A stretch of DNA of 56,794 nucleotides from Flavilitoribacter nigricans DSM 23189 = NBRC 102662 (GCF_002646595.1 NZ_PDUD01000059.1:1-56794), one strand, 5' to 3'. Counted from the first letter of the stretch, positions 37,349-47,599 are shown. Made by a program: numbers and translations. The notes: generated by a model from the sequence alone, not told the origin.

Positions 37349-37449
37349 ATGGATTGGCGATTTACGCCCGGATCACTGTAATAAAATAGCAGGAGTCACT
37401 ACTTTGGTCGGATGGTTCCAATTTACTGATTGATCATCTGCCAATATTC

Positions 37450-39012
37450 ATGAAAAGAATACTCCAACTACTGTTGTTCGCCTGCCTGCTGATCCGCTGC
37501 GCGTCGGGCTACACTGAACCAAAAGAGCCGGCAAAACCCAATGTATTGTTCGTTTCCATCGATGACTTGCGACCTACGTTGGGTGCCTACGGAGACCCCG
37601 TAGCGGTTACGCCTCGTCTCGACGAGCTGGCCGGTGAAGGCATGACCTTCCGGCAGGTATTCTGCCAGGCGGCGGTGTGTGCTCCTTCCCGGGCTAGTCT
37701 GATGACGGGCCTGCGCCCGGATTCCACCCGGGTCTGGCATCTTGGGGACAAGTTCCGGGAGATCAATCCGGCGGCGGTTACCATGCCGCAGTACTTTACC
37801 CAATTTGGCTACCATACGGTCAATATCGGCAAGATCTTTCACAATTATATGCCGGATTCGGTATCGTGGCACGAGCCGGATCTGCGCCCGGCCCAATATC
37901 TTCGACCCGACTGGCTGGGTCGGGACGGAGAAACCTTCTATATCAGCGAATCGGTCAACCAGTCGCAGGCCATCAAAAGGGATTCCCTGCTGCAATTGCA
38001 GGCGGTGCGCTATGCGGACGGATGGAACACCGGCCCCGCCTGGGAGGACGCCGATGTGCACGATACGCTATACTACGACGGAGCGCAGACCGAACTGGCC
38101 AAACGAACCCTCACCCGCCTGGCCAAAACGGATCAGCCGTTTTATTTTGGGCTCGGTTATTTCCGGCCGCACCTTCCCTTTGCGGTACCCAAAAAGTACT
38201 GGGATCTGTACGATCCCGGATCCATTCCACTGGCCCCGAATCCGGACATCCCGGAAGGAGCCCCGATCTGGTCCATGAACTCCATGTATGAACTTCGCCA
38301 TTACGACGGTTTCGGCCATATCGGTCATCCCACTTCCGCCTACCGGATGAGTGAGGATACGGCCCGTATCCTGAAGCACGGATATTACGCCAGTGTGAGC
38401 TACGTAGATGCCCTGCTGGGAGACCTCATCGACCACCTGAAAGCCCTGAATCTGTACGACAATACCATCATAATTGTCTGGGGTGATCACGGCTGGAAAC
38501 TGGGGGATCACAACAGTTGGGGTAAAATGACTAACTACAATATCGATCTGCAGGTACCGCTAATCGTCCGTTATCCGGGGCAGGAAAAGAGGGGCGTCCA
38601 GACCAGTGCCATCGTCGAGCTGGTGGATATGTTCCCCTCGCTTTGTGAACTGGCCGGCATTGAGATCCCCGATTACGCCCAGGGTACCAGTTTCGTTCCG
38701 CTCTTGGAGGATCCGGAGCGGGCCTGGAAAACGGCGGCCTTCAGCCAGTTTCACCGCCGCCCCCGGGTAGCCGCCGATGGCGGACGGTATATGGGCTATT
38801 CGATCAATACCCCAGACTATCACTACATCGAGTGGTATACCTGGGATCACCGGACGGGTACCCGGGGCGAATACGTGAAGGCGGAACTCTACGATCGGCG
38901 GAATGATCCCCACGAAAAAGAAAATGTCGCGGATCGGGAGGCTTCCGCAGCGGTGGTGCAAGACCTGTCCGCCCAATTGGCGGCCGGCTGGAAAAAGGCC
39001 GTACCGCAGTAA
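37450..39012 (+). CDS. Type I sulfatase, iduronate-2-sulfatase-like
   Basis: A 520-residue formylglycine-dependent sulfatase. The maturation site is Cys77 in VCAPSRASLMTG (Cys-type CxPSR). The metal ligands are in LFVSIDDLRP and IIVWGDHGWKLGDHN, and KIFHN plus FGLGYFRPHLPFAVPKKY are blocks of the iduronate-2-sulfatase-like S1 subgroup. The N-terminal signal (about 1-20) may be of lipoprotein type (LLIRC), but the arginine before the Cys makes this doubtful. It follows the DUF5060 glycosidase, suggesting attack on a sulfated polysaccharide. The FGE-like domain of the caspase protein lacks the catalytic cysteines, so the maturase must be encoded elsewhere. Confidence 0.92.
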   Translation: MKRILQLLLFACLLIRCASGYTEPKEPAKPNVLFVSIDDLRPTLGAYGDPVAVTPRLDELAGEGMTFRQVFCQAAVCAPSRASLMTGLRPDSTRVWHLGDKFREINPAAVTMPQYFTQFGYHTVNIGKIFHNYMPDSVSWHEPDLRPAQYLRPDWLGRDGETFYISESVNQSQAIKRDSLLQLQAVRYADGWNTGPAWEDADVHDTLYYDGAQTELAKRTLTRLAKTDQPFYFGLGYFRPHLPFAVPKKYWDLYDPGSIPLAPNPDIPEGAPIWSMNSMYELRHYDGFGHIGHPTSAYRMSEDTARILKHGYYASVSYVDALLGDLIDHLKALNLYDNTIIIVWGDHGWKLGDHNSWGKMTNYNIDLQVPLIVRYPGQEKRGVQTSAIVELVDMFPSLCELAGIEIPDYAQGTSFVPLLEDPERAWKTAAFSQFHRRPRVAADGGRYMGYSINTPDYHYIEWYTWDHRTGTRGEYVKAELYDRRNDPHEKENVADREASAAVVQDLSAQLAAGWKKAVPQ

Positions 39013-39052
39013 TAAAAAAAGCCGGTGCAGTCCACCAGGGACTGCACCGGCT
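39013..39052 (-). terminator. Rho-independent terminator of the Asp-box propeller gene
   Basis: A perfect 14-bp stem (39020-39033 against 39039-39052) with a 5-base loop. On the minus strand it is followed by a run of seven T residues (the aataaaaaaa tract on the + strand). It serves the minus-strand gene that ends at 39082. On the + strand no T-run follows, so it may only stabilise the sulfatase mRNA end. Confidence 0.9.
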
Positions 39053-39081
39053 AATGCATCGATGCTCATGCAGGTGGCAGC

Positions 39082-42000
39082 TTAATTCACCACCTTGGGC
39101 TTTTGGAGCATGATCGCGTCGACGGCCTTTTCCTGAACCATGCGATTCAGTTCGGGCAGATCGTTGTTGATCACCTCGCGGTAGATCTGGAGTTGATCGT
39201 CGATCTTTTCTGTAATTTCTTTCCGCACCTGTTTGGCCTGTTCGGTGGGCGCGAAATTGCCGCGGTCCGACAGGGATTTTACGGCAGCCAGTTTGTTGGT
39301 CAGTTTGATCGGATAGTTGAGTGGATCCTGCCGGCTGCGGTTCTTCGTCTGGTACAGTTCTTCCTCTACCTCGGTCAGGCTTTTCTGAATAGCCTTGATC
39401 TTATCGAGGATATCTTTGCTGTCTTCCTGCGTTTTCATCCGCTCGCTCAGAGATTTCATCTGATCGCGGGCATCCCGGATATCGATGATGGTCTGGTGGG
39501 CTTCGGAAACCTTGGTATTGATACCCTGTACAAAGTCAAACTGTTCCTGCAGGTCGGCGATCGAAGATTCGGAACGCGGGTCCTTCAGGATCTCAAATTC
39601 CTGTTCCAGGGTCTCATCACCTACCGTCAGTTTTACCAGGTATTTTCCGGGTACAGCTTCCGGTCCGGACATGCTGCCGCCCCAGAGGATCATGCCTTTG
39701 AAATCTTTGGCATCCGGATACCGCATATCCCAGACAAAGCGGTTACCACCGGCCTTAAGCTCGTCAATCTGATTGCCTCTTTCCTTGGCATCGGTGGAAA
39801 ATTCCTTGATCAGGTCGCCGTCCATTTCGTAGAAGGCGATCTTCACGGCGGTGGTATCGGCGGGTTTTTCCTTGAGGTAGTAGTGTACCATTACCCCGCC
39901 CGGATGATTTTGTCCTTCGGTTTTGGAAGGCCGTCCCGAACCGCCATCCATGCGATAGCTGGGCATGGGCTGGTACAGGTAGAAATCGGATCCGGCTACC
40001 GTCTCGTTCAGTTGGTGCAGCGGCGTCAGGTCATCGATCATCCAGAAGGCCCGTCCCTGGGTAGCGGCAATGAGGTTGTCGTTCTTGATGGTCAGATCCG
40101 TGATCGGAACTGTGGGCAGGTTCAGTTGGAACGGCTGCCAGTTGGCACCGTCGTCAAAAGATATGTACATCGCTTTTTCGGTACCGGCGTACAGTAAACC
40201 TTTGCGTTTTGGATCGGCCCGGACCACACGGGTAAATTCATCCGCCGGGATACCGTTCACGATCTTTTTCCAGGTTTTACCGTAGTCTTCGGTTTTGTAC
40301 AGGTACGGCTCGTAGTCGCCGAGTTTGTAACGGGTACCGGCCACGTAGGCTCCACCTTTGACGAACGGATCGGGATCGATACTATTGATCATCATCCATT
40401 CCGGCATGCGGCCGGGCGTGACATTTTCCCAGTTTTCTCCGCCATCCTTGCTGATGTGGATCAGACCATCATCGGATCCGATCCAGATCAGATCCTTTTC
40501 GTAGGGAGATTCCGCACCGGCGAAAAGGGTACAGTAATATTCTACCCCGGTATTATCCTTGGTAATGGGCCCACCGGAAGATACCAGTTTCTCGGGATCA
40601 TTACGGGTTAGATCGGGGCTGATGATCTCCCAGGATTGCCCGCCGTTATAGGATACATGCACCTGGTTGGACAGGGCATACAGCTTACTGGATTCGTGCG
40701 GGGAGAAAAATATCGGGAAGTTCCACTGGAAGCGGTATTTCATGCCTTCCGCGCCGTAACCCATTGGGTTGTCGGGCCAGACGTTGATCGCCTGGGCCTG
40801 CTCCGTAGCGTGGTTCACCCGGGTAAGGAAGCCGCCGTAACTACCACCGTAAACGATCTCGGGATTATCGGGATCGATGGCAAGGTGCGCACTTTCGCCA
40901 CCGGCCGTAGATTCCCAGTCGCTTTCTCCGATAGAACGGCCGGAGGTACGGTGTGCGATCCGAACCGTGGAGTTATCCTGCTGGGCGCCGTAAATGCGAT
41001 AGGGGAAATGATTATCCGTGATGACGCGGTAAAACTGGGCCGTCGGCTGGTTGCCGTAGGTGGACCAGTTCTCACCACCGTCGAAGCTCGTCTGAGCGCC
41101 ACCGTCATCCCCGATGATCATCCGCTGGTTGTCCTCCGGAGCGATCCAGAGGTCATGGTGGTCACCGTGGGGGGCATTATTGGATTCAAAGGTGCGGCCG
41201 CCGTCGGTCGATTTATGATAACGAACGTTGAGCACATAGAGGATGTCTTCGTCCTGAGAATCCGCGTAGATCCGGCTGTAGTACCAGGCCCGCTGGCGCA
41301 GGTTGCGATCATCGTTGAGTTTGGTCCAGGTTTCACCGGCATCGTCGGAGCGGAATACGCCACCGTTGTCGTTCTCGATAATGGCCCAGACTCTTTCGGA
41401 ATTGGCCGGAGACACGGTTACCCCATTGATCCCCCAGATGCCTTCGGGCAGGCCTTTGTTGCCGGAAATGTTTTTCCAGGTGTCACCACCATCCGTACTT
41501 TTCCAGAGCGCCGAACCTTCGCCACCGCTTTCCAGACTGTAGGGCGTCCGGCGAATGCGCCAGGTGCTGGCGTAAAGGATGCGGGGGTTGTTGGGATCGA
41601 GGATCAGGTCTACCGCACCGGCATCGGCATTGGCAAACAGGATGCGTTCCCAGTTCTTACCGCCGTCCTTACTGCGGTAAACGCCTCTTTCATCACTGGA
41701 TTTATACAGATCGCCCATTACTGCGGCGTAAACCAGATCCGGATCGCGCGGGTGGATGCGTACCCGGGAGATGTGGCGGGAATTGTCGAGCCCGATATGC
41801 GTCCAGGTCTTGCCGGCGTCTACCGAACGCCACATGCCGTAACCGTAGGAAACATTACCGCGAACGGTCTTTTCACCACCGCCGACGTAGATCACGTTAT
41901 TGTCGTATTCACTAACCGCTACCGCTCCGATGGAGCCGCCGAAATAACCGTCGGAAATGTTTTCCCAGGTCTGTCCACCGTCCTTGCTGCGCCAGACACC

Positions 42001-42237
42001 ACCGCCGGTAGATCCGAAGTAGAAGAGGTTAGGTTTGCCGGGCACACCGGTTACCGTCGCGGAGCGACCACCGCGAAACGGGCCGACGTTGCGCCATTCC
42101 AGCGCATTGTAGAGGCTTTCGTCGTATCCGGCTGATGAAGATGTGGTATTGCGTTGACCTTCAGCGGGTGAGATGCTGAAGAAGAAGACCAGGAGTAAGG
42201 ATAGCACTCCCAGCCTGGTACTGCGAAAAGTTGGCAT
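39082..42237 (-). CDS. Exported Asp-box (sortilin/VPS10-like) beta-propeller protein
   Basis: A 1051-residue exported protein. Signal peptide about 1-27 (ending SPAEGQ). Residues about 45-730 contain at least ten Asp-box motifs of the S-x-D-x-G-x-x-W type (SKDGGQTWENI, SVDAGKTWTHI, SKDGGKNWERI, STDGGDTWKNI, SDDAGETWTKL, SFDGGENWSTY, SYNGGQSWEII, SKDGGENWENV), which build sialidase/sortilin-type propellers. The catalytic arginine triad and Tyr/Glu of true sialidases are not evident, so a binding role is more likely. A beta domain (about 790-900) and a charged coiled-coil tail (about 905-1040) follow. This protein type is frequent in Bacteroidota and often annotated as a glycosyl hydrolase; no enzymatic activity is established. 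Confidence 0.88.
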   Translation of the reverse strand: MPTFRSTRLGVLSLLLVFFFSISPAEGQRNTTSSSAGYDESLYNALEWRNVGPFRGGRSATVTGVPGKPNLFYFGSTGGGVWRSKDGGQTWENISDGYFGGSIGAVAVSEYDNNVIYVGGGEKTVRGNVSYGYGMWRSVDAGKTWTHIGLDNSRHISRVRIHPRDPDLVYAAVMGDLYKSSDERGVYRSKDGGKNWERILFANADAGAVDLILDPNNPRILYASTWRIRRTPYSLESGGEGSALWKSTDGGDTWKNISGNKGLPEGIWGINGVTVSPANSERVWAIIENDNGGVFRSDDAGETWTKLNDDRNLRQRAWYYSRIYADSQDEDILYVLNVRYHKSTDGGRTFESNNAPHGDHHDLWIAPEDNQRMIIGDDGGAQTSFDGGENWSTYGNQPTAQFYRVITDNHFPYRIYGAQQDNSTVRIAHRTSGRSIGESDWESTAGGESAHLAIDPDNPEIVYGGSYGGFLTRVNHATEQAQAINVWPDNPMGYGAEGMKYRFQWNFPIFFSPHESSKLYALSNQVHVSYNGGQSWEIISPDLTRNDPEKLVSSGGPITKDNTGVEYYCTLFAGAESPYEKDLIWIGSDDGLIHISKDGGENWENVTPGRMPEWMMINSIDPDPFVKGGAYVAGTRYKLGDYEPYLYKTEDYGKTWKKIVNGIPADEFTRVVRADPKRKGLLYAGTEKAMYISFDDGANWQPFQLNLPTVPITDLTIKNDNLIAATQGRAFWMIDDLTPLHQLNETVAGSDFYLYQPMPSYRMDGGSGRPSKTEGQNHPGGVMVHYYLKEKPADTTAVKIAFYEMDGDLIKEFSTDAKERGNQIDELKAGGNRFVWDMRYPDAKDFKGMILWGGSMSGPEAVPGKYLVKLTVGDETLEQEFEILKDPRSESSIADLQEQFDFVQGINTKVSEAHQTIIDIRDARDQMKSLSERMKTQEDSKDILDKIKAIQKSLTEVEEELYQTKNRSRQDPLNYPIKLTNKLAAVKSLSDRGNFAPTEQAKQVRKEITEKIDDQLQIYREVINNDLPELNRMVQEKAVDAIMLQKPKVVN

Positions 42238-42828
42238 AAGTTTAGAGTTTTGAAAGTATACTAGTCCAGAAGCTCGAATTTAGGCAAAAGTTTTGGTAAT
42301 CTTTCCCGAATTGAAAAGAGGAGTTGGAAAGTGCGGATCTGGACCAAAACCGGAAAAGTTCCCTGGATTATGCATCCTTTTCCGGGAGGAATTGTTAGAT
42401 TTACTCAGAGCGGTAGGTTTGCCGGTTGCCAGAAAACAGCCGGCCATCCGCCCACCGCGATCAACTTCTGAACCGATCGGACCCCTCGTCCATCTGTTTA
42501 TAGCCCGCCAATATTTGGTTCTGATGACCTGAAATTTGAACATGCTTTAAAATATTCGTATTTAAAGAGTGGGCAGATTCTCGTTGTCGGTAACTCCCGG
42601 TACGAAATAGCTGACCACCGGAAAGGAAGTTACTCCTTCAACAAATGCTTGCGTATTCGGTACGATCATCACTGTAATGCTATTGTTTTAAGGGACTGGT
42701 ACCGCGGCCTTTAGTGGCAATGATTTGTCATTTTGCCCGAACGTATTTTGCCGGCAGCAAGGGCAGCGCGCCCCGGCCGTCTCCCCGGTATTTATCTAAA
42801 CTAAGTAAAATTTTCTCTCAAATATAAA
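42238..42828. other. Intergenic region upstream of treS
   Basis: About 590 bases between divergent genes. Open frames at about 42280-42543 on both strands mirror each other and are not protein-like. A short minus-strand frame at 42562-42669 gives a smooth 35-residue peptide (MIVPNTQAFVEGVTSFPVV...) that could be a gene remnant, but it is too short to call. No clear promoter was recognised. Confidence 0.45.
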
Positions 42829-45800
42829 ATGACTTCAAACCGGATTATGACAAAAAACCACAAGGAAATTGACGATCACCTCCACTGGTACAAGGATGCC
42901 ATTATCTACGAGCTGCACATTAAAGCCTTTATGGATCACAATAACGATGGTATTGGTGATTTCATGGGATTGCTCAACCGATTGGATTATCTGGAAGACC
43001 TCGGTGTGACCGCAATTTGGCTCTTGCCTTTTTACCCATCTCCACTACGGGATGACGGCTACGATATCGCAGACTATTACAACATCAATCCTTCCTACGG
43101 AAAGATCAAGCATTTCAAAAAATTCATCAAGGCAGCGCACGACCGAAATCTCAAGGTCATCACCGAACTGGTTATCAATCATACCTCCGATCAGCATCCC
43201 TGGTTCCAGCGGGCCCGGTTGGCGCCCAAAGGATCGGTGGAGCGGGATTACTACGTTTGGTCGGACGATCCAAAGAAATATAAAGGGGTCCGGATCATCT
43301 TTCAGGACTACGAAGCTTCCAACTGGAGTTGGGACCCCGTAGCCAAACAGTACTACTGGCATCGTTTCTTCCACCACCAGCCGGATCTGAACTACGACAA
43401 TCCCCAGGTGCAGGAAGAGGTATTTAAGATCATCGACCACTGGATGAAAATGGGGGTGGACGGTTTCCGCCTCGATGCCGTGCCCTATCTTTTTCAGCGG
43501 GAAGGTACCAATTGCGAGAACCTGCCCGAAACCCACGCATTTCTCAAAAAATTGCGGAAGCACGTAGACGAGAACTTCACCGGTAAGATGCTGCTGGCGG
43601 AGGCCAATATGTGGCCGGAAGATTCTGCCTCTTACTTCGGAGATGGCGATGAATGCCACATGAACTACCATTTCCCGATCATGCCGCGCATGTTCATGGC
43701 CATGCGGATGGAAGACCGTTATCCCATCACGGATATTTTTGACCAGACCCCGGAGATCCCCGACAACTGCCAGTGGGCGATCTTTCTGCGTAACCACGAT
43801 GAGCTGACGCTGGAAATGGTCACCGACGAGGAGCGGGACTATATGTACAAAGTATACGCCAAAAACCCGAAGGCGAAGATCAATCTCGGTATCCGGCAGC
43901 GACTGGCGCCCCTGATGGAGAATAACCGGAAAAAAATAGAACTGATCAACTTCCTGCTGTTCTCCTTACCCGGCACCCCGGTGATCTATTACGGAGACGA
44001 GATTGGTATGGGAGACAACTATTATCTCGGGGACCGGGACGGTGTACGTACGCCGATGCAGTGGTCGCCGGACCGGAATGCTGGCTTTTCCCAGGCCAAT
44101 CCCCAGCAACTTTACCTGCCGGTAGTGTTGGATCCGGAATACCATTTCGGCTCGGTCAATGTGGAAACCCAGCAGGGCAACGGTTCGTCGCTGCTCTGGT
44201 GGACGAAGCGGATGATCGATATGCGGAAAAAATTCAAGGCCTTCGGTCGCGGCGAGATCGAGTTCCTGCATCCCGAAAATTCTAAGGTACTGACCTTCAC
44301 CCGCACCTACGAAGATCAGATCATTCTGGTGGTGGTCAATCTGTCGCGTTTCTCCCAGGTGGCGGAACTGGACCTCAGCGAATACGGAGGGTACGTGCCG
44401 ATCGAGGTGTTCAGTAAAAACCGCTTTCCGCTCGTCTCCGAGCAGGATGACTATATATTCACGCTCAGTCCGCACGCCTACCACTGGTTCTTGCTGAAAA
44501 AAGAAGCTTCCAGTCTGCCGGATCCGGATGAGATCCCGAATGTGGCTTTCGATCAGTGGCAAAAAATGGATACGGCCATTCAGGAAAAGCTGGAGAGCGA
44601 AGTACTGCCCGCTTACCTGATGCGCAGCGACTGGTTCCTGGGCAAGGACAAAAATATCCTGGGAACGTCGATCCTGGAGAAAGTGGAAATTCCCTACAAC
44701 GGCAAGGGAGCCTACCTGCTGATCCTGGAAGTACAATACGAAAGTGGCCTGCCGGATGTCTACCAGATGGGACTGGCCTTTTGTTTCAGTCTGGAAAACA
44801 GCAAACTGCCCGAACAGTACCCGCAGGGCGTCATCGCCCACGCGCAGGTCGGCGATCAGGATGGGTTCATTTTTGACGGATTCCTGGATACGCAGATGCA
44901 GGAATACCTTTTCCGGCAGGTGGCCGGCAATAAAAAGATCAAGGTTAAACACGGTAACATCCAGTATTACAGCGAAAAGAAACTGGGTAAATACCTGAAG
45001 AAAACCGAGGAGATCAAATCCAGACTGCTGATCGCCGGGCACCACAACAATACGTCGATATTATTCAACAACGATTATTACCTGAAGCTGTATCGCAAGC
45101 TGGATAAGGCGATCAATCCGGATATGGAGATCACCCGTTTCCTGAGCGAACGCAAAGGTTTTGAACATACCCCCCGACTGGTGGGCGGGTTTGATTACGT
45201 GAGTCCGGACGGTGGATCCATGCTGTTAGGCATGCTGCAACGAGCCGTTGATTATCAGACGGAAACCTGGACTTATCTCCTGGATGACCTGAAGCGCTAC
45301 TACGAAAATATCCAGTTCAGCGCCACGCCGACACGTCAGCCTAAAAAGGGTTCCATCATTGATCCGGTCGCTTTTGACGCCATTCCCGATAAGGACCTGA
45401 AGGATATGCTGAACCCGATCACGGCCGAAATGGTAAAACTGCTGGGCCAGCGGGTCGGTGAAATGCACCTGGCTCTGGCCGACGATGATGTGGATCCGCA
45501 GTTTAGTCCCGAGTCCTTTTCGCTGCACTACCAGCGATCGCTTTTTTCCTCGTTCCAGTCGCTGGTCCGAAAGGCTTTCCAGTCGCTGAACCGGCACGAC
45601 AAAAAATTGCCCGATCACTACCGGGATGATGTGGCACGTATTCAGCCCTTAAAGCAGGAGATCCTCAATACGCTGAAGCAGATCTACAAAGAAACCATCG
45701 ATATCGCCAAGATCCGGACCCACGGTGATCTGCACCTGGGCCAGGCCCTGTTTACCGGGCGTGATTTCGTATTTGTGGATTTCGAAGGCGATCCGAACCA

Positions 45801-46173
45801 GCGCTACAGTGAACGTCGGTTGAAGCGCTCCCCGCTGCGGGATGTAGCCAGCATGATCCGGTCTTTCCACTATGTGGCATACGAAGGGCTTTTGAATAAC
45901 AATCACATCCGGAAGGAAGAGCGGAACTCCATGCGACCCTGGGCGGAAAAATGGTTCCACTATATGAGCCAGATCTTCCTGAAGGCCTATCTGGCCAAGG
46001 TCAAGGGCAGCATTTTTGTGCCGGAGAAAAAGGAAGACCTCGATAAAATACTGGATGTCTTCCTGCTCGAACGGACCATGGTCGAACTGGAGCAGGAACT
46101 CAAAGCGCCGTACAAACGCCTGTGGGTGCCGATCAGTGGTATCGACAGCATTATGCAGCGTTATATAGACTAA
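42829..46173 (+). CDS. treS: Trehalose synthase (maltose alpha-D-glucosyltransferase) fused to maltokinase
   Basis: A 1114-residue bifunctional cytoplasmic enzyme. Residues about 15-560 are a GH13 TreS domain that interconverts maltose and trehalose: WYKDAIIYELHIKAFMD, DDGYDIADYY, catalytic Asp216 (DGFRLDAV), Glu258 (LLAEANMW) and Asp324 (LRNHDEL), with MQWSPDRNAGFS downstream. Residues about 590-1114 are a maltokinase (Pep2/Mak) domain with the phosphotransferase motif HGDLHLGQALF and FVDFEGDP. Together they convert trehalose to maltose 1-phosphate, the donor for GlgE-type alpha-glucan synthesis, though glgE is not in this window. Fused TreS-Mak of this length is a known form. ATG codons at 42829 and 42847 are both possible starts. 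Confidence 0.96.
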   Translation: MTSNRIMTKNHKEIDDHLHWYKDAIIYELHIKAFMDHNNDGIGDFMGLLNRLDYLEDLGVTAIWLLPFYPSPLRDDGYDIADYYNINPSYGKIKHFKKFIKAAHDRNLKVITELVINHTSDQHPWFQRARLAPKGSVERDYYVWSDDPKKYKGVRIIFQDYEASNWSWDPVAKQYYWHRFFHHQPDLNYDNPQVQEEVFKIIDHWMKMGVDGFRLDAVPYLFQREGTNCENLPETHAFLKKLRKHVDENFTGKMLLAEANMWPEDSASYFGDGDECHMNYHFPIMPRMFMAMRMEDRYPITDIFDQTPEIPDNCQWAIFLRNHDELTLEMVTDEERDYMYKVYAKNPKAKINLGIRQRLAPLMENNRKKIELINFLLFSLPGTPVIYYGDEIGMGDNYYLGDRDGVRTPMQWSPDRNAGFSQANPQQLYLPVVLDPEYHFGSVNVETQQGNGSSLLWWTKRMIDMRKKFKAFGRGEIEFLHPENSKVLTFTRTYEDQIILVVVNLSRFSQVAELDLSEYGGYVPIEVFSKNRFPLVSEQDDYIFTLSPHAYHWFLLKKEASSLPDPDEIPNVAFDQWQKMDTAIQEKLESEVLPAYLMRSDWFLGKDKNILGTSILEKVEIPYNGKGAYLLILEVQYESGLPDVYQMGLAFCFSLENSKLPEQYPQGVIAHAQVGDQDGFIFDGFLDTQMQEYLFRQVAGNKKIKVKHGNIQYYSEKKLGKYLKKTEEIKSRLLIAGHHNNTSILFNNDYYLKLYRKLDKAINPDMEITRFLSERKGFEHTPRLVGGFDYVSPDGGSMLLGMLQRAVDYQTETWTYLLDDLKRYYENIQFSATPTRQPKKGSIIDPVAFDAIPDKDLKDMLNPITAEMVKLLGQRVGEMHLALADDDVDPQFSPESFSLHYQRSLFSSFQSLVRKAFQSLNRHDKKLPDHYRDDVARIQPLKQEILNTLKQIYKETIDIAKIRTHGDLHLGQALFTGRDFVFVDFEGDPNQRYSERRLKRSPLRDVASMIRSFHYVAYEGLLNNNHIRKEERNSMRPWAEKWFHYMSQIFLKAYLAKVKGSIFVPEKKEDLDKILDVFLLERTMVELEQELKAPYKRLWVPISGIDSIMQRYID

Positions 46174-46182
46174 GTCTTTTTG

Positions 46183-46190
46183 TACCTTTG
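46183..46190 (+). promoter_or_regulatory. Candidate -7 element close to a start codon
   Basis: TACCTTTG fits the Bacteroidota -7 consensus exactly and lies 6 bases before the ATG at 46196, so a transcript from it would be leaderless or nearly so. No TTTG was found 19-21 bases upstream, so this is tentative; it could allow the membrane protein gene to be expressed apart from treS. Confidence 0.3.
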
Positions 46191-46195
46191 GCCCC

Positions 46196-47599
46196 ATGGA
46201 AAGCAAACAGGGGTACACCTTTACCGGGCCCGCTCTTCGTTTACTCGGTTACGCCGGAATGATCGCACTGGTGATCCTGGCTGCCGTATTTTTTCGGGAG
46301 CGGGCCTGGTTTCTGGATATTGCCTACCAGACCTTTCTGATGGTCAATGAGGGCACGGTACAGGTGATGGTCAACCGCTTTGGTTCGGCTGTTGTGCAGT
46401 TGTTACCCCTACTCGCGATCAAAGCGGAAGCCCCGCTGGCGGTGGTCTCCCTGCTATATTCGATCTCTTTTCCCTTGCTGTTCCTGTTCTTCTACTGGCT
46501 GACGGTTAAAGTGCTGCGAAACGACCGACTGGGCTGGGCCATCGTCCTACTCTATACCCTGATCGTATATGATGCTTTCTACTGGGCTACTTCCGAACAA
46601 CAGCAGGGCCTGGGAGCCGTACTGGTATTTTTTGCCTATTGGTTGCGTTTCCCCCGGCAGGATCGGCGCTGGATGTGGCTGGTAAGTGCGCTGGGTGTGG
46701 TCATCCTAGCTTATTACCATCCGTTGATATTTATCTCTTTCTTTTTCCTCTGGGCTTTTTTCGGTCTGCATCTTCGGGAAAAATTAGTCGGTCGGCCGTA
46801 CTGGCTGATGGCCGGCGGAATGCTGCTGGTACTTGCGGTGAAATCCCTGATTTTCGCCAACTGGTACGACAACGATAAATACAGCACCTTTTCCACCAAT
46901 CTCGTAAAGTTCTTTCCGAACTATTTTGACTTTCCGGCGCATGCCAAATTCCTGGAAAATGCGCTCAGTCTCTGGTACTTTTTTCCGGTTTTCATGCTGC
47001 TGGTTACTGCTTTTTACGCTTATCGCAGATACTGGCTGAAACTGGCGCTGGTGTGGGTTACCGGTCTCGGGTACCTCATGCTCCTGCATATCGGTGCCCC
47101 CAACGCCACCAATCGTTTCTACGTGGAGGTGAATTATATGGCACTGACCATTTTCGTAATGGTTCCTTTTCTTTTTGACATAACTCCTTTGCTGAGGGAA
47201 CGCACGCTATTCTGGCTGTTTGCGGGAATACTGGTGTTGCGACTGGTTACGATCGCGGCGCACCACACGCCGTTTGAAGAACGGTGGCAATGGATAGCAC
47301 AGCGGATGTCCGCTACGCCGCCGGAGGAGCAGCGGTTTTTTCTGGATGAAGACTCCGCTCCGATGGATACCTTACTGATGAGTTGGGCGGTACCCTACGA
47401 GAGCCTGATCATTACCCATTGCCGATCCGGAAGGGAAGGGGTGAAGACCCTGCTGATCCATCCGGATACCCTGCGTTTTGGCGCGGACCTGCACCGGGAT
47501 TCGGTATTTATAACGCCTTTTCAGACCTTTCCGGCCTCTATCCTGAATCGCCATTATTTCCCACTCCCTGAACAGGACTATTTTATGCTTTCGCAATGA
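46196..47599 (+). CDS. Polytopic membrane protein of unknown function
   Basis: A 467-residue inner-membrane protein with about nine or ten hydrophobic helices between residues 12 and 390 (for example LGYAGMIALVILAAVFF, LAVVSLLYSISFPLLFLFFY, WLVSALGVVILAYYHPLIFI, LFWLFAGILVLRLVTIAA), then a soluble C-terminal domain of about 100 residues (ERWQWIAQRMSATPPEEQRF, LSWAVPYESLIITHCRSG). The layout recalls GT-C-type glycosyltransferases or O-antigen polymerase-like proteins, but the diagnostic DxD or similar loop is not evident, so no function is given. It starts 22 bp after the treS stop on the same strand and is convergent with the symporter gene. Confidence 0.82.
   Translation: MESKQGYTFTGPALRLLGYAGMIALVILAAVFFRERAWFLDIAYQTFLMVNEGTVQVMVNRFGSAVVQLLPLLAIKAEAPLAVVSLLYSISFPLLFLFFYWLTVKVLRNDRLGWAIVLLYTLIVYDAFYWATSEQQQGLGAVLVFFAYWLRFPRQDRRWMWLVSALGVVILAYYHPLIFISFFFLWAFFGLHLREKLVGRPYWLMAGGMLLVLAVKSLIFANWYDNDKYSTFSTNLVKFFPNYFDFPAHAKFLENALSLWYFFPVFMLLVTAFYAYRRYWLKLALVWVTGLGYLMLLHIGAPNATNRFYVEVNYMALTIFVMVPFLFDITPLLRERTLFWLFAGILVLRLVTIAAHHTPFEERWQWIAQRMSATPPEEQRFFLDEDSAPMDTLLMSWAVPYESLIITHCRSGREGVKTLLIHPDTLRFGADLHRDSVFITPFQTFPASILNRHYFPLPEQDYFMLSQ

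Noticed and set aside
40636-42135. 499-codon + strand frame opposite the Asp-box propeller gene
   Set aside because: Shadow frame caused by codon bias; Val/Gly/Ile-rich product without any motif.
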